64,000 bases of DNA from Diphasiastrum complanatum (lineage: Eukaryota; Streptophyta; Lycopodiopsida; Lycopodiales; Lycopodiaceae), in the NCBI GenBank assembly GCA_029204225.1, contig CM055105.1, positions 49,981,720-50,045,719 on the forward strand. Reading direction: 5' to 3'. Made by a program: the position numbers and the translations under genes. How positions within the stretch are numbered: the first letter of the stretch is position 1; every line of letters starts with the position of its first letter. Shown here in pieces: positions 1-11,314 of this stretch. Below the pieces are notes generated by a model, which ran no database searches, had not been told where the DNA came from, and saw only the letters and a program-made list of their open reading frames with translations.

Positions 1-323
1 TAGCCCAATAACGTGGAGGTTTGCTTGTTCTTGAAATAGTCATGGAGGAAGTTGGAAGCAAACTGGGCCCAATCATGGTTCTGATTGTGTAGTCTAGAAT
101 CTGCCATCATGTGGAATAGTTTCATGGGGATATGCATGATCTTGGACCTATAGCGTTGTGTATATTTCGTTAGATAGGCGCATGCAGCAGCTAAGGGCTT
201 ATCATTTATGAACTCAATATGGTAACCATTTTTGTTTTTCCATTTTTCCATTGAGGGGTCTATGTATTTGAAGTATGCTATGGATTCAATCTTTTTGAGA
301 GTCCTATTGACTGTGTTTGGTCC
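1..323 (-). mobile_element. Fragment of LTR-element family R4, gag-like region
   Basis: This stretch is a nearly identical direct copy of 33,827-34,150, with only scattered single-base differences seen by eye. In the longer copy the minus strand encodes part of the unrecognised gag-like protein of family R4, including a run of hydrophobic and basic residues near 'YIDASVDKW'. Similarity stops near 323, and bases 324-462 match nothing else I could find in the window. The window edge truncates the left side. Confidence 0.75.
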
Positions 324-462
324 AGTGTGGTGGACCAGTGTGGTGGTGTCTTCATGTTGAGCAGAAGAGTCTTCAGGGAGAAGATCATCAGCATCAAAAT
401 CAATTATATCCGAAAATTCATCAAGCTCTTTGCTCAAAATGCAAAAGTCTTATATGCATGTA

Positions 463-2143
463 CTCCTTGTCATGTCTTTTGTTGTTTTCATGCAGTACAA
501 ACAAGGGTGTTTAAAAAAAGTGCCATGAGATATATTGAACATACATTTTAATGTCTTTAGATCTTCTGCTAAATGCCATTCAATGTTGAAAGTGCCAATT
601 CCAGGAATATTGAGTGGAACTCCCTCCATGTGATTTTTTATGGTGGCAGAATATGATGTTCTATTAAATATCCATGAGAGAATGTTATGGTCTTCTTTTA
701 GCACCTATAAGAGAATACAAAAACATGATTAACCTCATAATATTAACACAGAGAAGATTTTAGATATGAAATCCATATTCAAATGATTATCCCTATTTAT
801 TATGCAAAGGAACTGCTATACCTAAAATGCTGGCAACCACCAAATATCATTTCCTGATTGAACACTGAAATTGAGGCCTTCTGAGTCTTCTGAATTTGAA
901 AGTGCTCCATTCATGATCGTGAGACTGACTCTTTCCATTTTTTGTCCTTTTATAATTTCAGACTCATCTAACTTGAGGACAAGTATCAACTTGTTATTGA
1001 CATTCTCATTTGTAATACCGTAAAAATTTATGATGAATGTTAATAACTGATTAATGTCAATAAATAAATTGTTGGAATTGTTATATGCTAGACTTTCTCC
1101 TTTCGAGCAATACACTTTATTGATATGAGATGGATTACCAAGTATTGTTTGACATACCATGGTTTAACATGTTTTTTTTTTTTTTTAGATAAAATGGTCA
1201 TGGGATTGGAAACTTTTTAATATTTACCTATGCAAATGCCTCCTTTATCATCTTAAACATTGTTGCATATGCTTCCCTACTACTGCTAGAAAAGTCACAT
1301 TCCCCCTGAAGGAATGTAGTGTCTAATATTTTTTCAACTTCATCCATAATGCTATCAGTAACTAAAGCCTTGATCTTTTTCATTTTGTTATTATTTAACA
1401 TTGATTTCATAGATTTAGGAGTCAAGATACAGGCTAGTGAGTTTCCAATTGAAATCTCATCGGCCAAATGGTCTTCAACAACCAATGCTGATCTGCATTG
1501 CAAACATAATGTTCATGAAAATGTCAGTAGAAATTAGGACACTCATAATATTCACAGCAATATATAATAAGCAAATCAACAGAAAGTTGAAATGGATAAA
1601 TAACAAAATTAGTGATTATGAATAAATCAAAATGTTCAAGCAATTTTCAGTACCAAATAAGCTATAACTTACTTGAATGCATGGATTCATCTTTTTCTAT
1701 GACCTCCTCTGAATGATATATCACATATATCCTTGTTTACCAGTCTTCCTCTTGTTGCTTCGGACCTTTCTGTTGAGCACATCCATATCTTTAACAAGAG
1801 ACAAATATGATATACGCATGGACTGAAATGCAATTTTTATCTCATGATTACTAGTTGTATAATGATGCAAAGAAGATTTCAACCTTTGGATCTCCTCCTT
1901 GAGCATCTCATTTTCATCCAAACAAGTTTTCATCTTTGTAGATTTTTTCTCGCACTCCTTTGATATTTTCCTTGATTCCTCTTCCAGATAATGTATTCTT
2001 TGCATTGAATGTGCATTCCCATAGAGTATCAAATTCTCATAGTAACCCAAAAGGCCATTTTTACCATGACACATATAGATTATTAACTGACTCACCGAAT
2101 GAAAATTTGGATGCTGCAATGAACATGGATCAATAGGATACAA
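463..2143 (-). pseudogene. Decayed DNA-transposon-like gene, left-arm copy
   Basis: Four exon-like blocks lie in order on the minus strand: 2,143-about 1,670 (lysine/glutamate-rich, coiled-coil-like, 'LEEESRKISKECEKKSTK'), 1,503-1,228 ('VVEDHLADEISIGNSL'), 1,160-822 and 704-463. Intron edges fit plant splicing: a donor GTAAAT after block 2, a donor GTATAG after block 3, and an acceptor TATAG before block 4. All three are also present in the right-arm copy. The last block has a CxxC motif in 'KHPCLYCMKTTKD', a plausible zinc site. Block 2 is open here but stopped in the right arm, so this copy is better preserved in that part. The 3' end is missing at 463. I do not recognise the family by name. 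The multi-copy setting and the right-arm 3' region suggest a transposon protein. Confidence 0.55.
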
Positions 2144-2553
2144 TGTTCCTGATTACCATAAATCTACATGTTTTACTTTTTCCTCCTTGTATCGGACCAT
2201 ATCAAAAGTTGACAATTTGGGTTGCTTTGAATTTCTCGTCCTGAGCGGAGCATATTTTGGTGACAGATCCACATGAACATGATAAAGCTTTGTCATCAGT
2301 ACAATAGTATAGTAACAAACAACACAATGACAATAACAAAGTTGGAGATGGCGCTAACGACTCTGCTGGAGATAGAGATGGCGCAGGTTTTTTTTAGAAA
2401 TGTCACTCCTAATTCAAATTTTTGAGTGTTCCCAACTATTGGGAGGGAATATTTCAGCATTTTGAAAAATTATATTTTAACTGTGATTAAACATCAGTGA
2501 AGTTTGATGTGACTAAACTAAGCTACATTCATTTACATGGAAAGTAGTGCGAG
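463..2553. repeat. Left arm of a large imperfect inverted repeat
   Basis: Read on the minus strand, this arm matches 3,985-6,083 on the plus strand over about 2.1 kb, with substitutions and small indels. Coding exons, splice sites and intron sequence are all shared. The arm ends abruptly near 463, whereas the right-hand copy carries on to about 7,030, so the left copy is truncated. The spacer (2,554-3,984) holds dispersed repeat R1. Confidence 0.85.
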
Positions 2554-2639
2554 CAGATGTGTAAAGAATTTAAAAAATGATATTATAATTACTTTCTAGT
2601 TATTTTTCTCTCTCCTACATGGCATTTCTTATAGGGCCC

Positions 2640-3530
2640 TCTTTGGATGAAAGAATATGTTTTCTCTAATGAAAGAATATGTTTAAGCTTAAAAACAAGT
2701 GGATGCAAAAACATCAGTATGTCTTGAACACTTCCATACATGTGTATACATTGTTAATTTTAGAGCTCTAGGAATATGGCACATGCAAAGGGAGTAGCAT
2801 TATGGTGCATTTACGAGTAAATGATCAAGCAAATACTTATAAAACTGGTATATGGCAACTTAGACACAGTGATAAATTCATGAGAATAAGTTAGTGAAGC
2901 TCAAAAAGTCATTTGGAGTGAGTTCTTGCCGAGTCCCAATTTGTTACCTTGCTATTTGTGAACTTGCCCCGAGATAAGGTGAAAAAATACTTTTAATATT
3001 ATGAATGACAACCACGAAGCTATCATAGTTTCAATCGACATCAATATAAGTAAACAACAAAAGTCATCACATACATGCAAACAAGATGGCAAACACTCAT
3101 CAATGTTTCTGTACATGATTCAAGCTGGATTGTCTTCATGCCAAAGTTCTCAGAAATGGGAGATACCGGAACAACAAATTTACATTTTTCTAGAACCTAT
3201 TGCATCACTATTTGATTGTGCTCTCTTTCTCTTACCTTAAATGATGCCAAAGGCTACTAGAATATTGAACCAATAACATCACCTGTTACATTCAAATGTG
3301 CTAAGATAACACAAAAGTGCAGCACAATTTGCTTATAATAGGCTACTTGCAAATGATCATAATCATGGTGAGCTACAAACTCGATCTTTGCCATTACAAA
3401 TTAGCCTACACTTGGTATTAATAGCATCATTTCCACCAAAAAGAAACTTTCAGAGGAAGTTGATTTGTAGAAAAACTAGAACTTCAACCTCATAAAACTC
3501 CTTAAGAATCTAGGTTAATTTCCTCATTTG
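2640..3530. repeat. Dispersed repeat R1, copy 1
   Basis: Parts of this stretch recur four more times: inverted at 23,517-23,910, 34,999-35,470 and 42,110-42,560, and direct at 25,371-25,712. Read on this strand, blocks with few stops are visible ('LRVKDQANTYKTGIWQ' in the 42 kb copy), so R1 probably contains decayed coding sequence. It lies in the spacer of the inverted repeat. I do not recognise the protein. Confidence 0.8.
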
Positions 3531-3776
3531 GTGTAGCTATGTATATAAGCAAATGTTGCAGAACATTACAAAAAGTCACAATATCAAGCTTTACTGTCAT
3601 GCTGCCATGCAACTTTTTAGGAAATGAAAACAAACTATGATGGGAGAAGATTTGATGCTGCACTTCCTTCTTCAGGCATGGAAATGGAATCTAGAAGCTT
3701 TGAAAGGCTATAGTTTCAAAGGTCGATTTTCCATCTTTTAGTGGTGATCTATCATTCGCTACGGCCGTGCTTGATT

Positions 3777-3975
3777 ACTCCTTCGCATCCTTGGACACCA
3801 TCTACATACATCCACCATGGATCCAGAGTGCCATCATCATCCATTCTCAAAAACCCTAAGCTGCCAAGACCTGCTACATTACACAAAAATCGTCACATCT
3901 AGCACGAGCCAAATGTTGAGGGGTAGTGCTACTGGAGCTTGTCAAAACCACACATTAAACACCGATTTGGGTTGG
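3777..3975 (-). repeat. LTR-like block of family R4, copy 1
   Basis: This block is the reverse complement of about 34,818-34,998, which follows a primer-site-like sequence and starts TGTGAAAA there. It is therefore probably LTR sequence of family R4. The right arm of the inverted repeat begins at 3,985, immediately after this block. Confidence 0.65.
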
Positions 3976-3984
3976 GCCACACTA

Positions 3985-6083
3985 CTTTCCATGTAAAGAA
4001 TGCACCTTAGTTTAGTCATATCAAACTTCACTGCTGCTTAACCATAGTCAAAATATAATTTTCAAAATGCTAAAATATTCCCTCCCAATAGTTGGGAACA
4101 CTCAAAAATTTGAATTAGGAGTGACATTTCTGAAAAAAGCCTACAACATCTCTATCTTCAGGGTCAAAAACAAGTGTTTAGTGCCATCTGTATCTCCAGC
4201 AGAGTAGTTAGCACCATCTCCAGCTTTGTTATTGTCATTGTGTTGTTTGTTACTATACTACTGTACTGATGACAAAGCTTTATCATCTTCATGTGGATGT
4301 GTCACCAGAATATGCCCCGCTCAGGACAAAAAATTCAAAGCAACCCAAATTGTCATCTTCTGATATGGTCCGATATGCATGTAGATTTATGGTCATCAGG
4401 AACATTGTATCCTATTGATCCATGTTCATTGCAACATCCAGATTTTCATTCGGTGAGGCAGTTAATAATCTATATATGTCTTGTTAAAAATGGCCTTTTG
4501 GGTTACTATGAGAATTTGATGCTCTATGGGAATGCACATTCAATGCAAATAATATATTATTTGGAAGAGGAATCAAGGAAAATATCAAAGGAGTGCAAAG
4601 AAAAATCTACAAAGATGAAAACTTGTTTGAATGAAAATGAGATGCTCAAGGAGGAGATCGAAAGGTTGAAATTTTCTTTGCATCATTATACAACTAGTAA
4701 TCATGAGATAAAAATTGCATTTCAATCCATGCGTATCTCATATTTGTCTCTTGTTAAAGATATAGATGTGCTCAACACAAAGGTCCGAAGCAACAAGAGG
4801 AAAAGACTACTAAACAAAGATATATGTGATCTATCATCCAGAGGAGGTCATAGAAAAAGATGAATCCGTGTCTTCAAGTAAATTATAGCTTATTTAGTAT
4901 TAAATATTGCCTGAACTTTTGATACATTCATAATCACTAATTTTGTTATTTATTCATTTCAACTTTCTGTTGATTTGCTTATTATATACTGCTATGAATA
5001 CTATGAGTGTACTAATTTCTACTGACATTTTTATGAACATTATATTTGCAATGCAGATCAACATTGGTTGTTGAAGACCATTTGGCCGATGAGATTTCAA
5101 TTTGAAACTCACTAGGCTCTATCTTGACTTCTAAATCTATGAAATCAATGTTAAATAATAACAAAATGAAAAAGATTAAGGCTTCAGTTACTGATAGCAT
5201 TATGGATGAAGCTGGAAAAATATCAGACACTACATTGCTTCAGAGGGCATGTGACTTTTCTAGCATCAATAGGGAAGCATATGCAACAATGTTTCAGATG
5301 ATAAAGGAGGCATTTGCACAGGTAAATATTAAAAAGTTTCCAATCCCACGACCATTTCATCTTTAAAAAAAAAAAGACATGTTAAACCAAGGTATGCAAA
5401 CAATAGTTGGTAATCCATCTCATATCAATAAAGTATATAGTTTGAAAGGAGAAAGTCTATCTTATAACAATTCCAACAATTAATTTATTGACGTTAATCA
5501 GTTATTAACATTCATCATAAATTTTTACGGTATTACAAATGAGAATGTCAATAACAAGTTGATAGTTGTTCTCAAGTTATATGAGTATGAAATTATAAAA
5601 GGACAAAACATGAAAAGAGTCAGTCTCACGATCATGAATGGAGCACTTCCAAATTCAAAAAGCTCAGAAGGCCTCAATGTGAGTGTTCAATCAGAAAATG
5701 ATATCTGGTAGTTGGCAGCATTTCAGGTATAGCTGTTCCTTCGCATAATAAATAGGGATAATCATTTGAATATGGATTTCATATGAAAAATCTTCTATGT
5801 GTTAATATTATGAGGCTAACCATGTTTTTGTATTCTCTTATAGGTGCTAAAAGAAGACCATAACATTTTCTCATGGATATTTAATAGAACATCATATCCT
5901 GCCACCATAAAAAATCACATGAAGGGTTACTCAATATTTCTGAAATTGGTCATTTCAACATTGAATGGCATTTAGTAGGAGATCTGAAGACATTAAAATG
6001 TATGTTCAACGTATCTCATGGCGCTAACTCTAAACACCCTTGTTTGTACTGCATGAAAACAACAAAAGACATGACAAGGAGAA
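3985..6083. repeat. Right arm of the large inverted repeat
   Basis: This is the plus-strand counterpart of 463-2,553. It starts in the stretch beginning near 'ccatgtaaagaatgcacc' and covers the coiled-coil exon, the next two exons and the start of the CxxC exon. Homology with the left arm stops at about 6,083 because the left arm ends there, while this copy continues. Confidence 0.85.
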
Positions 6084-7027
6084 ATATCAAGAGATTAAGA
6101 AGATCGTAATTGGAAACTTGTACTACCGATTCCTCTATGAAATGTTCATATCCGTACATTGCATGCGGAGGTGTGTATTATGGAAAAAAATATATATATT
6201 CACATCTTGTTTGTATGGAATTCTGAGCCAGAGGCCTCTGCGATGGAAGTTATCTCCATATTAGAGGATGTGTTGTCCAAAGCAGGCTTACATAAAGGGA
6301 CCATTAAAATAAAAAAAGATGACAAGCTATCAAGTAAAACATGAAATAATCCATGCAAACCGAGAGTTGAAGGATCTAAAGCTTGAAGATTTATATCAAA
6401 TTATTCTGGCAAACAATCTGAGGTTCAATACACGGTTTGGAAAGAAATTATTGCAGCAACTCAAGATTTCGAAGAAGAAGGTTCTACTCATATACACAAA
6501 ATAGAAGTTTGGAAAAAGTTAGACAACATGGTGAAATACTCAAGAAAAGATAAATTTTCAAATACTGATGTACAAATGATACATAAAACAACCAATTAAT
6601 TTGTGGATGCATTTAAAGTGCATGGGGTGTTGATCATATAACACATTATATGGTAAGATTTTGATTTTACACTACGATAGACAAATATGTGCAATTAAAT
6701 TAGATACTTTTGGTACTGATTTAAATTATGTTTTTATGACATGTAGCACATATTACGACATCATTCGACATTCTTTGCAAGAAATAGTAGAAGTCTTAGC
6801 ATATGGTCATCGCAAGGAATGGAAAAATCTCATTGGCAAGCAAGAGCAGCATCTCATAAAAGTACACAACATGGCGGGACTAGCACAAAAAACAGCTATA
6901 TACTACAACTTTTCCAATGGTTTTATAGAAGAATCCAAATTCGTCATAATACAAAATCGACGGATTATAAAAAATTTCAAAAAGCATGCAAATTTATACA
7001 AGCCAGTAGGCTATAGACACACAATAA
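4291..7027 (+). pseudogene. Decayed DNA-transposon-like gene, right-arm copy with 3' half
   Basis: Exon blocks follow the left-arm order: 4,291-4,863 (coiled-coil-like, with a frame change near its 3' end), 5,060-5,320 (a TGA replaces Gly after 'DHLADEISI'; GT donor after CACAG), 5,392-5,728 (TAA and TAG stops) and 5,845-6,083 (frameshift before the CxxC motif). Further 3', only this copy has 6,162-6,600, with pieces such as 'HILFVWNSEPEASAMEV' and 'KIEVWKKLDNMVKYSRKDKF', and 6,819-7,016 with 'MEKSHWQARAASHKSTQHGG' and 'LQLFQWFYRRI'. From memory, an EKSH..AR..TQHGG signature followed by an aromatic-rich segment occurs in unclassified transposon proteins of invertebrates. That is weak evidence. 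A large decayed transposon gene is the best reading. Confidence 0.5.
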
Positions 7028-7380
7028 AATTTTGTATTTTAAATTAAAATATTTACAAAGTACTATAAGGGCCCTTTGTAAAGATACTTTTTTTTACTTT
7101 TCAACTATTCGACGTCCACATGTCCCAATAATATTTTTAGATGTGTGCAGGACCGTAATGGTGTTTGCCGAACAAATTTTTTTTACAATTTCCTGGGCAT
7201 ATTTTTAGCCAGTTCAAAGCTCTCGTCGGGGAGAGTCTAGATATGTGATTGGATAATATATTGTTGCCCATCGGCAAAAGACTACCCAAGTTTAATTAGC
7301 TGAAGTTAAACTAACTTGCATGGATGGTTTAACTAACTAAAGTTTTCAATCGTTTTGTACATTATCAATCGTTTTGTATC
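7028..7380. other. Intergenic stretch without a recognisable feature
   Basis: AT-rich sequence with T-runs and a short local duplication ('atcaatcgttttgtat' near 7,365-7,410). No coding signal or match elsewhere in the window was seen. Confidence 0.5.
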
Positions 7381-8788
7381 TTGAATGTTCATTATCAATC
7401 GTTTTGTATTTTGCACTGTTATGCAATGGCCGCTTGCAATCGAAGACCACGTAGTGCGATCAATTCGGTCACTGTCTGTAATGAAAGGGATTCTGAAGGG
7501 TTATGGATACCATGCGCATATAGGAAGTTTCAATGGGTTGTGATGCATCCCTCTTCAAAAGGTGCATTTCGCAAAAGAAAGAGATCAGATATGGATTGCA
7601 GAAACTTTTGGAAAGGAAGAATTTCAGAGTTCAAAGTTTCAAAGGGAGGTCAATCCATTTTAGAAGTCTTGATTCAACATGTGTATATGCACAATGAAGT
7701 TATGGTGGTGGATGCCAATTCCGTAGATCAACTCAGATACAATTGTATGTGATGCAACTTATGCTGGTTTTTCTATGTTAATGATCCACATTCATTATTG
7801 TGATATATTTGTGTTAAAATAGAATATTGTCTTTTGCAGACTTGTATCCATTGAGCATAAGTGAATGGCAACCAATACAATCACTTGCAGGCATCATAGA
7901 CGTCATTCATTCTGATATTGGTTTACTCCAGTATAAGCATCGTCCTTTAAAGTCACTTTTGGAGTCTAGCATTTTTTTTTTTAGATTCTCTTTACATACC
8001 ATGCAAAAATGGTTTGAATGGCAAACTAAAAACTCTACCTCCACTACATTTTTTAAGTGAGAAGTGGATTCTCCCAATTCTACCATAGCATAAAGTTTTA
8101 GATCGAAGTTTTTTATGGACATTCAAAATTGCATGAAATGTAGCACAGGTTCAAAAACCAATAGACTATATTGGTATTTACCATTTGCAATTTTTGTAGA
8201 TTTTTTTGCTAGATGTAATGTTCGTAAAACAGCTACAATGTTAGTTGCTAAGGATTTAACTGATGAAATGATATCAGAACTCCTTGATGATCATTGGGAT
8301 GTGAAAATTGATGGCAGCATTCAATGTAGAACTAACAAATCATCCATGATATTTCCATATCATATAGAAAAACAAATGCTTTCTTTTATGTTTTATCATA
8401 GAAGATGGATTAGAGTTAATAATGAATGGAAAGCATTAGATCAAGACTTTACAGTGAACCATCAAGAGCAAATGCAAATAGAGGTGAAGCAAAATGAGGT
8501 TCTTATTGCGACAATTGAAGTGGAGGAGGACTGGAGTCTAAAATATATACGATCGGAACTTACAATGCTCCAATTTGACATACCTCAAAGCTATGGTTTT
8601 TGAGTAAATGGAAGAGTGGTAAGTTTTTGTATTTAAATAGTCTGTTATGTAATTGTTATCCTATTATTTATTAACAATGATTTATTGATAGACTATTTGC
8701 AATGTTAATGTAGATTAGAACAAGGCAAGATGATCATATCCCATGCAAGGATTTATTGTCAAGCATAGAAATTGTTGAAATGAAATAA
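7381..8788 (+). pseudogene. Three-exon pseudogene of unknown function
   Basis: Three blocks join in one frame by clean splicing. Exon 1 ends at 7,744, and the intron 7,745-7,839 has GTATGT and TTTTGCAG borders. Exon 2 runs 7,840-8,618 to a GTAAGT donor, and exon 3 is 8,714-8,788 after TGTAG, ending at TAA with 'SSIEIVEMK'. The exon 1-2 join rebuilds a Tyr codon in 'RYNYLYPLSISEW'. In-frame stops at 8,058 (TGA), 8,091 (TAA) and 8,601 (TGA) break exon 2. Exon 1 has a basic 'RKRKRSD' segment. The C-terminal part alternates beta-like and helical segments ('EVEEDWSLKYIRSEL', then 'VNGRV'), which could suit a small beta-grasp-like fold, but that is speculative. The gene lies downstream of the transposon-like gene on the same strand and may be its second ORF. 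The true start is unknown. Confidence 0.5.
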
Positions 8789-9096
8789 AGCTTTGATGAA
8801 TTAGTGAATCTACAATATTGGTGAGCTTAACTTTCCTTGTGAAATTTTAGATTGCTAATTTTTGGCTCCTTTTACATTAACCTACATTGTTTATTGAAAA
8901 ATGTAATTCCATTGTTTTCATGTGCAGGTTCAAGGAAAGTGAAATGAAAGATTGAAATAGCAACAATAGAATATCAAATGATGGAAATAGCAACAATCGA
9001 ATATCAAAAGACCCGAAAGGGTCATCATTTGTACACATTGAATTTAAATTTTTGAAGTACATATTTTTGTGTTGGCCTTTCAATAAGACCATCTAT
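8789..9096. other. Convergent intergenic gap
   Basis: About 300 bp between the ends of the plus-strand pseudogene and the minus-strand gene. It contains two short direct repeats ('gaaatagcaacaatagaatatcaaa' type, near 8,957-9,005). No gene was seen. Confidence 0.45.
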
Positions 9097-10742
9097 CTAT
9101 TTTTCTATATAAATTTCTTTTCCATGAGCTTTTTCAAGTGCAAGCTCCCCAGCTTCTTGTTCCGTTGTCATCGATGTTGCATTAGAGAGAAAAATCTTAA
9201 TCATCTCTTGTCAAAATTCAAATATGTCATTTTGTGTGAATTTTGGACAGGTGAACTGCAAATCATCAACAATAGACAAGTTAGACGAATATACAAAAAC
9301 AAAAATCATATAAATAAAATCAATGTACATCCAAACTCAAATTAACTGACATATATCGACATTTTCACCTTGGCTGATGAACCATTCCATAAAGCATTTT
9401 ACATTTTGAATGGCATACTAGCCACAACTGAATGAGTCAACTTGCTAAGAGGACTGAGAATCAAAATATAGAATGTTAGTTTCACATTTTTTTTATATGG
9501 CAATTTGCATCATGAAAAAAGTAATTGAAAAATTGGTTACCTGTGCGTCTATTATCTCTATGTGCTTTGCTACACACAGGGCCTTCGTTGAAAAATATAT
9601 GATCATGCTTTTGTACATCTCAATGTCGACATTGAGGTGTGTTGATCTCAAAGAGTTCATTCTCAACACCCATGGATTGCACAATCCGGCTTCCGATCCA
9701 CTCTTAGTGATATAATATGTACAGACCAGTGATGATTGCAATCAACCAAATAGTCAATGATATGTGAATGAAATATATACAAATAAAGCATATAATAAAA
9801 CAATACATACAATTCTAATTAAACAATACATATTTTTGACAGTATGGTCAAACAAAATTTTGGTATCGCTTGGCATGGGTCGTAAACATGATGAAGCTGA
9901 TTGCTCGTCCTTAAGCATGTGACAAAAAAATTGAGTAAGCACAAAAACACTTGGAACACTGTCGCTTTTTGTACAACTGAACCCAATAATTGAGTCCAGC
10001 TTTGACAATTGGGTCTGTGAGGTCCGATTACTTATTTATTAATTCCTTACATATAACAGGCTTAAAATAATTTATATGAGGCCAAATATATATTGAATAC
10101 AAAGTGACCACCTAATTTATCTATTTTTTTAGCTATGTACTCGTCAAAAATTATATATCGTTCTAAATAAAAAAATGTCAGCATGGGATCGACCGGATAT
10201 TGAACAACTAAATTTTTATATACAGTTCCTATTGATTGAGATGGGCTTTCAGGAAAGAGAGCAATTGATTTTGTGATATATCTATCCAGATCCTCTGTGG
10301 TGCGTTTGGGCATATCCAAAGACTGGTCACTATCAGAAGAGTAATCTAGTAAAAAATTCAGACCAGAAGTGATAGGAAGACCCTCTTGAACTTTCAGTGT
10401 ATCAAGAATCAATTGGCTCTGGCCTATCATCTGCTCGGTCTCATCTGATAGTACTAATCTTCTTCTAGGCGGAGGTGGAGGAGAGGGAGATTCTTCAGCT
10501 TCCCCCTAGACGACCCAGCTTGATCATGAGTTGGCTGGTCTTCGACCGGCTTGATTTGGCTTTTTTAGCCCTGGTTCCTGACCTCACTCCTGTAATCTTC
10601 TGATATCTCTGAGCCATGGGCGGGGTTTTCTGCCAGTCCCCCTAGCACGAGGTCGAGCAGCTGCAGGTTGCAAGGATGATGTAGGTTGACTAGCAGACGG
10701 GACAATAGATCTTGGACGCGCGGTCTGTTTAGTCCTTGCCAT
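9097..10742 (-). pseudogene. Multi-exon gene with an exact histone H3 tail at its N-terminus
   Basis: The ATG at 10,742-10,740 begins MARTKQTARPRSIVPSAS: the first eight residues after Met equal those of canonical histone H3, with Pro where K9 would be. A basic Ser/Pro/Ala/Arg segment follows, then 'GTGRKPRPWLRDIRRLQE', which loosely recalls the H3 alphaN helix. The same frame continues after TGA (10,568), TGA and TAG stops into 'EESPSPPPPPRRRLVLSDE' and an acidic/hydrophobic domain to 10,062. All three stops could be C-to-T changes. Further exons are likely at 10,014 to about 9,835 (acceptor TCACAG), 9,702-9,541 (54 codons, GTAACC donor) and 9,255-9,097 (acceptor TTTGCAG, one internal TGA, ending 'KAHGKEIYIEK'). 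No histone-fold helices follow, so this is not a normal H3. A degenerate CENH3 or a transposon protein with an H3-mimic tail are the options. The gene is divergent from the one at 11,645. Confidence 0.55.
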
Positions 10743-10975
10743 TCCTTCCGATATCGTAGACACGTGACTAGGTTGTTGATGAATTAATCGTGTGCAGATC
10801 CTCGCGTGGCTCCGATATCAGCCCAAGAGATTCCAATATTGCAGGGGCATGAGCAGGGACCAAGCCTCTCAGAAAATGTAGAACGTCGCACGACTTTGAT
10901 ATCCAGTTTGGGTGATAGAGAGCAAGGAGCAATTTATGAATCTGATAAGCAAATGTTTTTCAATCGCGGTCTCTG

Positions 10976-10984
10976 CTTATATAG
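10976..10984 (-). promoter_or_regulatory. TATA box for the minus-strand H3-tail gene
   Basis: The minus strand reads CTATATAAG, about 230 bp upstream of the ATG at 10,742. The identical 9-mer on the plus strand at 11,306 serves the opposite gene. Position and consensus fit an RNA polymerase II TATA box. The transcription start is inferred, not seen. Confidence 0.5.
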
Positions 10985-11018
10985 AGAGAGATTTTTTATG
11001 CATAGAATGAAAAATTGC

Positions 11019-11178
11019 CACGTGCCAATTTCTGATTGGTGTGTCCTATTAATGATTGCTCCACACGTGCAAATATACGTGTCAGATTTTCACCCACATG
11101 TGCCAATTTTTGATTCGTGTGTTTTGTTCATGATTACTCCACATGTGTGGATACACATGTCCGATTTTCAACCACACA
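11019..11178. repeat. Two tandem 78-bp units with CACGTG-like palindromes
   Basis: The unit starting near 11,019 repeats after about 78 bp (compare 'gtgccaatttctgattggtg' with 'gtgccaatttttgattcgtg'). Each unit carries variants of a CACGTG or CACATGTG palindrome, and a third partial copy starts near 11,173. The array sits exactly between the two TATA boxes. CACGTG is the plant G-box core, so a regulatory role is reasonable. Confidence 0.6.
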
Positions 11179-11305
11179 CATGTCACCTATGGATTTGGCC
11201 GACATTGCACATAAATGCTTCGCATGCATTACAGGAATTGACGTATCTCAGAATTGTCGCGTATCCAACGGTGATTTCTGAACGGCTGCGATGAATCTAC
11301 GGGAT

Positions 11306-11314
11306 CTATATAAG
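11306..11314 (+). promoter_or_regulatory. TATA box for the plus-strand gene
   Basis: CTATATAAG lies 339 bp upstream of the ATG at 11,645. It is the same 9-mer as the minus-strand box at 10,984-10,976. The leader that would follow (about 11,340-11,644) has several GATATCG-type motifs. Confidence 0.5.

Noticed and set aside
10560-10742. A normal histone H3 or CENH3 gene
   Set aside because: Only the first eight residues after Met and a weak alphaN-like stretch match. The histone-fold helices are absent and the frame continues into unrelated sequence. It is kept as an H3-tail-mimic finding.
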